NCBI GenBank assembly: GCA_965153455.1
Contig: OZ234500.1
Span: 8,184,001-8,248,000, forward strand
Length of the DNA: 64,000 nt
Direction: 5' to 3'
Source: Sphagnum compactum
Lineage: Eukaryota > Bryophyta > Sphagnopsida > Sphagnales
Below, piece by piece: positions 60,001 to 64,000 of this stretch (position 1 is its first letter; every line of letters starts with the position of its first letter). The notes under the pieces were generated by a model. The model saw nothing but the letters and a program-made list of their open reading frames with translations. It was not told where the DNA came from and did not search any database. Position numbers and translations under genes: made by a program.

Positions 60001-60640
60001 AGAATTTTTGAACGTCATAGCAAAATTCCAAACATCAACCTTGGGAAGAAACTTCAAACCATTTTCTTCAACTATAAATTGTTCACCAAAAATTCACTTC
60101 AAGTGTAGCATATATGTTTGTACCCTTGTTTGAACTTTGTGTGCCATTGGTTTCTATCTTGTTGTAAAGTTTGAATATCCCAAAGTCAACCAACTTCACA
60201 TACAAATATCGTCCAAGACTTTGAAATTTTGTTTTCTTAGGTTGCAACACAAAAACATTTGTTGGTTTTAGGTCCTTATGGGCAATCTTTCTATTATAAA
60301 AGTATCACATGACTTTTGCAAATTGAAGCGAGATGTTGATTGCAACAATTGATTCAAATGGACATTTATGTTGGGATCCCCTAAATTGGCGGCTTGCAAT
60401 ATGATTTGCCCACTTTCTTGGTCTCCCATGTTTGCATCATTGGTTGCAAACTCCAATAAACTTGTGCACCAAGAAAGGACTATTAGAAACTCCATTACAT
60501 CTTCTTTTACATTTGCCAAAGTTACTATTCTATCAAGCCAAGAGCATTTTTTACAAATGCACTTTTGCACTAAATCTTTTGTGTTTCACTACCAAATACA
60601 ATTCTTTGAAGATTTTGTTTTCTAATCGAAGAATATTTTT
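57071..60640 (-). pseudogene. Decayed protein kinase-TPR repeat fusion gene
   Basis: Reading right to left, an N-terminal protein kinase is followed by a C-terminal tetratricopeptide array. Kinase signs (about 59900-60640): IAHKDLKPTNVFVLQ, the catalytic loop with its Asp, Lys and Asn; VKLVDFGIFKL, the DFG Mg-binding motif; and GTNIYATLEV, where the activation segment should end in an APE-like triplet. Upstream, 60268-60570 gives kinase-lobe sequence with an insert (FATNDANMGDQESGQ). TPR signs: about eleven 34-residue units resembling DYQGALKDLNEVDVLQPND, five at 57071-57560 and six at about 58300-58830, at a DNA period near 102 bases. Stops and frameshifts break both parts, and AT-rich DNA splits the TPR array (about 57570-58300) and parts kinase from TPR (about 58900-59760). 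Kinases fused to such TPR arrays are, to my memory, expanded in some seed-free plants. Non-functional as it stands. Confidence 0.75.
59045..59174. repeat. Inverted repeat with internal stem
   Basis: An AAAATTTTTGGTTGCCCAAT block (from 59045) and its inverse (to 59174) enclose GGTTGCC/GGCAACC around a 6-base loop. It lies in the spacer between the kinase and TPR parts of the pseudogene, consistent with a small insertion. Confidence 0.55.
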
Positions 60641-61454
60641 AGTCGGCATAGGTGTGTTAACATGAGCTTTATTGTGATCTATTAAGGTTAATCTTGTTTT
60701 CAAAACCTATAGACCTAACTAATTGCAAAGATTTTTATTGATTTGAATTTGGTCAAAATTAGTTTTGAGGTTTTTTGAAACTTTTTCATAATGGTAATGA
60801 TTGTTTGAAATTCCACACCACAATGCTAAGAGTTTTTTAACAACCACCTATTATAAATCCAATGCAAAAAAACTTATGTGAACCCCATGACCCACCTATT
60901 ATAAACACATGATCATTATTTCATAGGGCTTTAAACGTTGAAAAATACAAAATACAAGTTAGTTTAATGGTGAAAACAAAGATTTAATATTATATGGACA
61001 TAAAAGGTTAAGGTCCACAAGCAATATTGCACAATATGTATTGTTAGAAACATTGTTCTTACTTTGTGCCCTCCATGTAATAGAAACAAAAGTGTCCATT
61101 AATGTACTAAACATTGTTAAAATTGGAAAAATTAGATGTAAAACACTTAAAAAGAGGTAGTGATAATGATGATGATGTAACACCTATTTACATGAGCTTT
61201 TACGTCATCCAAAAAGAAATAAGAAAAGTTTAGAAAGAGGAAAAACCTACTTCTGTGAAAAGTACTTTTGAAGATTGAGACAAAAAATGTTCTGAAGGAG
61301 AGATCCTTCAAAAGTGTAGAGATTTGGGTGGGAAAAATTCTCGGCATGGACAGGAGTGTCTGCATTCACAGTAAAACCAAGCCAAATCACCCAAAGTGTT
61401 ACATGCTGTATCCGATCACCAACAAGAACATATTCAAAAGGAGACATCCGGGGT

Positions 61455-61499
<45 letters not shown>

Positions 61500-63420
61500 C
61501 AAGAGAGACCTCTGAGGGATCAAAGACCACACAATGCAAGTTGAAAGTATGCACTTTTGAATCCATCACCCCAGTCACCACCCTTGCCCTTGATACTGAT
61601 GTACCAATATATCAGACAATAATGCAAGCTTTAAGACAAAAGCATTTCCATGAGCAGAGCCCTTGTGCACACCAACCGTCCCTCTCTCCAGTGGTATATT
61701 GATAACAGAACAACACCATCCACAGAGCAAGAGAGAGAACGGGAAGCTGGATTGTTATCTGTCAGTCAAGAGTTCCTCCTGATTAGCAACTGCTGCAAAT
61801 ATACAGCAGAGATGAAATAGAGAACAGCAGTCATCACGGTGGCCCACAAAGTGCCCTTAGGTCAAGATAGTGAGATCTGCTACTGTTTGCTACCCATCAA
61901 ATCTTTGTTTACTTCTACTCAGAATTTGCACTTTATATATAATATGCAGTGAGATCCATCCAATACTTAAAACTGGGCATGGTGCTACCAGTGTATGGGC
62001 AGCAAGTAAAACCCACTGGTGTTATGGATGACAGGTGAAACCCATGGAAACCCTCCCTGGGAGGGAGTAAGGGAAATAGAGTGAAACTCACCTGGATCAT
62101 TCTGTCAAGGAGATGCGTAGAATGATTTTGTCATTCCTGTGGTTTTGTCAGTTGTCTTCATTTTTACAGATAGATTTTGTCAGCCTATGAGATAATATCA
62201 GCCTCCACCCTGCAATGCAAAACAGGCATATAGGCTGATGCATGTCACCTCAAACTCATTCATCACAGTTGAGGTGCAGACTGAGAAGTATTGCCTCTTG
62301 CTTGAGCCTTTGGCCAGGAGAGCAAGTCATCTCAGCTAAGCCGTTGCTCAAAGGTTATAGAGATCTCAGATCTGACAACATACCAGCAAACAGAAGATGG
62401 AGGAGACCCAACCACCCTGAAGAAAAACAGAAAAGAACAGTAGATTTCTTCATCCATGATTACTCAGAAATTTCACACAACAATCTCCTAATTGCAAACA
62501 TAACAACATACAATATGCAAAGCTTCGCAACAGAGACTGACCTTCAATGGCACTGAGAGAAACGCCTCCCAGTCAAAAACATGCCAAGGCAACACAAGTA
62601 CATGAGCAGAAGGCTGTGCCAAAGTCCAGCAATACCCATAATCCTGTCAAACCATCCAAGTGAGTGGTCAATGGAACAAAAAGACCTTCATAATACAGTG
62701 CAAAAGAAGGGTGAGAACTCCATGTTCATATTAAGACATCTAGCCTCCAAGTCTGAACCTTGATTCAAGTACAGACACACCAAAGGTGTAAGGAATGAAG
62801 AAAATCATGCCACGAAAGTCTGGTGTATGAATTGAATACTCATGCTGGCCCAGAAAATTCTAGAAGGGAAGCAGAAGTTTGTCATTAAACTGTCAAGCAC
62901 TAATTCAAGAGCATCACACCAGGTACATGCCAACTGACATAGAACTCACCATATGAACTGGATGTAGAAAAAAAATGATGCTCAATATGGCTTTGGAGAC
63001 ATGGTATAAAGACACCCATCAATGTTTCCCATTTGCCCAATTTGACTCTGCAAACAGTCGTAAGAAGAAATCAAGTTTTATGCCATCCCTAAGCATCCAT
63101 CATGGCTCAGGTGGTATTCAAGAGTACCTATGCCCTTGGGTTCTTCTTCTGTAACCCTTGGCTTTTACAAGACAATAATGTTCCAGCAGATGATATCCCC
63201 CAGCACCTTGATATGAATGTTGAAGCATTTATGCAACAAGAAACAAACAGGAGGTGATGGTGGTGCAGCAATGGCGCAAAACATCTTCAAGAGGGGCAGG
63301 CTTGCAGTGAAGTTTGCAGTCCCAGAATCTTCTTCGTCACAAGGGTTGTCATGATCCCGAAGGCAGTGGTAGTGTATGCAAGAAAAGGGATTTCATCAGC
63401 AACGGTAGTGTCCATCATCA
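60641..63420. other. Intergenic, nothing recognised
   Basis: AT-rich to about 61260, then more GC-balanced. A (GA)n microsatellite lies at 61461-61493 and gives the Ser/Leu- and Arg/Glu-rich frames there. A CCCTCCCTGGGAGGGAG palindrome is near 62052. The plus-strand frame 62242-62556 (104 codons) shows no recognised motif. Introns or leader of a gene beyond the right edge cannot be excluded. Confidence 0.4.
61461..61493. repeat. (GA)n microsatellite
   Basis: About sixteen uninterrupted GA units. Confidence 0.95.
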
Positions 63421-63751
63421 GATCCTCAAGTTCCAGGGACTGCTGAAACAGCGAAAGGGCTAGATCGCTAAACCCTAAACCTTAAAATCCTCTTGTGATT
63501 TCTCCAACAGACAACACGCAGGAAACAACAAGATGAGGAAACAGGATTCCGAGGAAGCACAAACTGCACTGCTTGTAGTCGAGATCCCCAAGCTCCAGGG
63601 ACTACTGAAGCAGCAAAACGGCAAGCTCCTAAAACACTAAACCCTCAACCCTGAATCTCTTGTCCCTTCTCCAACAGACTTCATGCAGGAAACAACAAGA
63701 TGGAAACTAGATGACGAGAAAGCACAATAAAATGCACTGCTCGTTGTAGTC
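63421..63751. repeat. 162-bp imperfect tandem duplication
   Basis: Unit 1 (63421-63582) starts GATCCTCAAGTTCCAGGGACT; unit 2 (from 63583) starts GATCCCCAAGCTCCAGGGACT. Both continue through a telomere-like CTAAACCCT block, CTCCAACAGAC, CAGGAAACAACAAGATG and TGCACTGCT-GTAGTCG. Divergence looks like 15-20 percent by eye, with small indels. Confidence 0.85.
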
Positions 63752-64000
63752 GTGGTTTCTGTAGTCATCATTCTTCTTTTGTCGTGCAGATCCACAAGTA
63801 GATTGTTCACTTGCTGCATTTGGAATGAATTGGCTGCAACTTTGGTCATGACAAGAGTCTTCTGATGGTTGGTGTATGTAGATGATGGGTGGTGGCTTGC
63901 TTGCTTCATTGTCTCCACCAGTTGCTGCTGCTGCTACCAAAGCTTCTGGATGTTGCAGTGATTTTCATGGACACCCAATTTGGAGAAACGCACATCCTGG
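63637..64000 (-). other. Minus-strand open frames at right edge, unassigned
   Basis: Two overlapping minus-strand frames (63637-63918 and 63707-63940) remain open for 77-93 codons, and one carries KPPPIIYIHQPSEDS, which looks protein-like but matches no family I can name. It could be a last exon of a gene lying mostly right of the window, or chance. The frames run into the 162-bp repeat, which weakens the coding case. Confidence 0.2.

Noticed and set aside
61356-61581. Frames with Arg/Glu or Ser/Leu runs
   Set aside because: Produced by the (GA)n microsatellite at 61461-61493.
63820-63900. KPPPIIYIH phrase resembling the segment before a VQ motif
   Set aside because: The defining F-x-x-x-V-Q-x-x-T-G motif does not follow in this frame.
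1-64000. CRISPR arrays, bacterial operons, phage or organelle insertions
   Set aside because: No regularly spaced direct repeats with unique spacers, no ribosome-binding sites with packed genes, and no long plastid- or mitochondrion-like block; the window is plainly plant nuclear DNA.

Overview
The window is nuclear DNA of a land plant. Three things point there: intron-bearing genes for plastid-targeted proteins (30S ribosomal protein S1 and an aldo/keto reductase), a plant-type initiator tRNA-Met with a TATA-like box and a CAA start motif, and a plant cell-wall glycosyltransferase of family GT37. The DNA is AT-rich and gene-poor, with decayed hAT transposons, many small inverted-repeat elements, and the remains of a protein-kinase/TPR fusion. 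My impression, inferred only, is a seed-free plant (fern, lycophyte or bryophyte) rather than a crop; the species cannot be fixed from this sequence.

Layout. 1-1.5 kb: a hAT transposase remnant on the minus strand, cut by the window edge. 4.9-12.9 kb: the gene island, all on the plus strand: plastid S1 (8 exons), tRNA-iMet(CAT), then a plastid-type aldo/keto reductase (8 exons). 13-18.9 kb: non-coding, with several foldback structures. 18.9-21.3 kb: a second hAT remnant, plus strand. 21.3-30 kb: mostly featureless, with a CT-rich tandem repeat and hairpins upstream of the next gene. 30.1-32.0 kb: one intact intronless GT37 fucosyltransferase-like gene (622 codons). 32-42.4 kb: AT-rich, with a terminal-inverted-repeat element of about 1 kb carrying a nested MITE. 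42.4-44.6 kb: a third hAT-type remnant of another subfamily, minus strand. 44.7-47.1 kb: repeat arrays. 49-52.5 kb: a MITE, then a pair of direct repeats that could be the ends of a terminal-repeat element. 54.4-55.5 kb: a GC-richer island with two TATA boxes, an E2F-type site and TGACG/ACGT motifs but no recognisable protein. 57.0-60.6 kb: a decayed kinase-TPR fusion gene, minus strand. 60.6-64 kb: microsatellite DNA and a 162-bp tandem duplication.

The three genes of the island share a strand but not a pathway: S1 serves plastid translation initiation, iMet cytosolic initiation, and the reductase plastid metabolism. The fucosyltransferase would act in the Golgi on wall polysaccharide or glycoprotein. 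I found no clear new multi-gene system. The most distinctive items are the kinase-TPR fossil, a probable GC-AG intron in the S1 gene, and the set of foldback/MITE structures.
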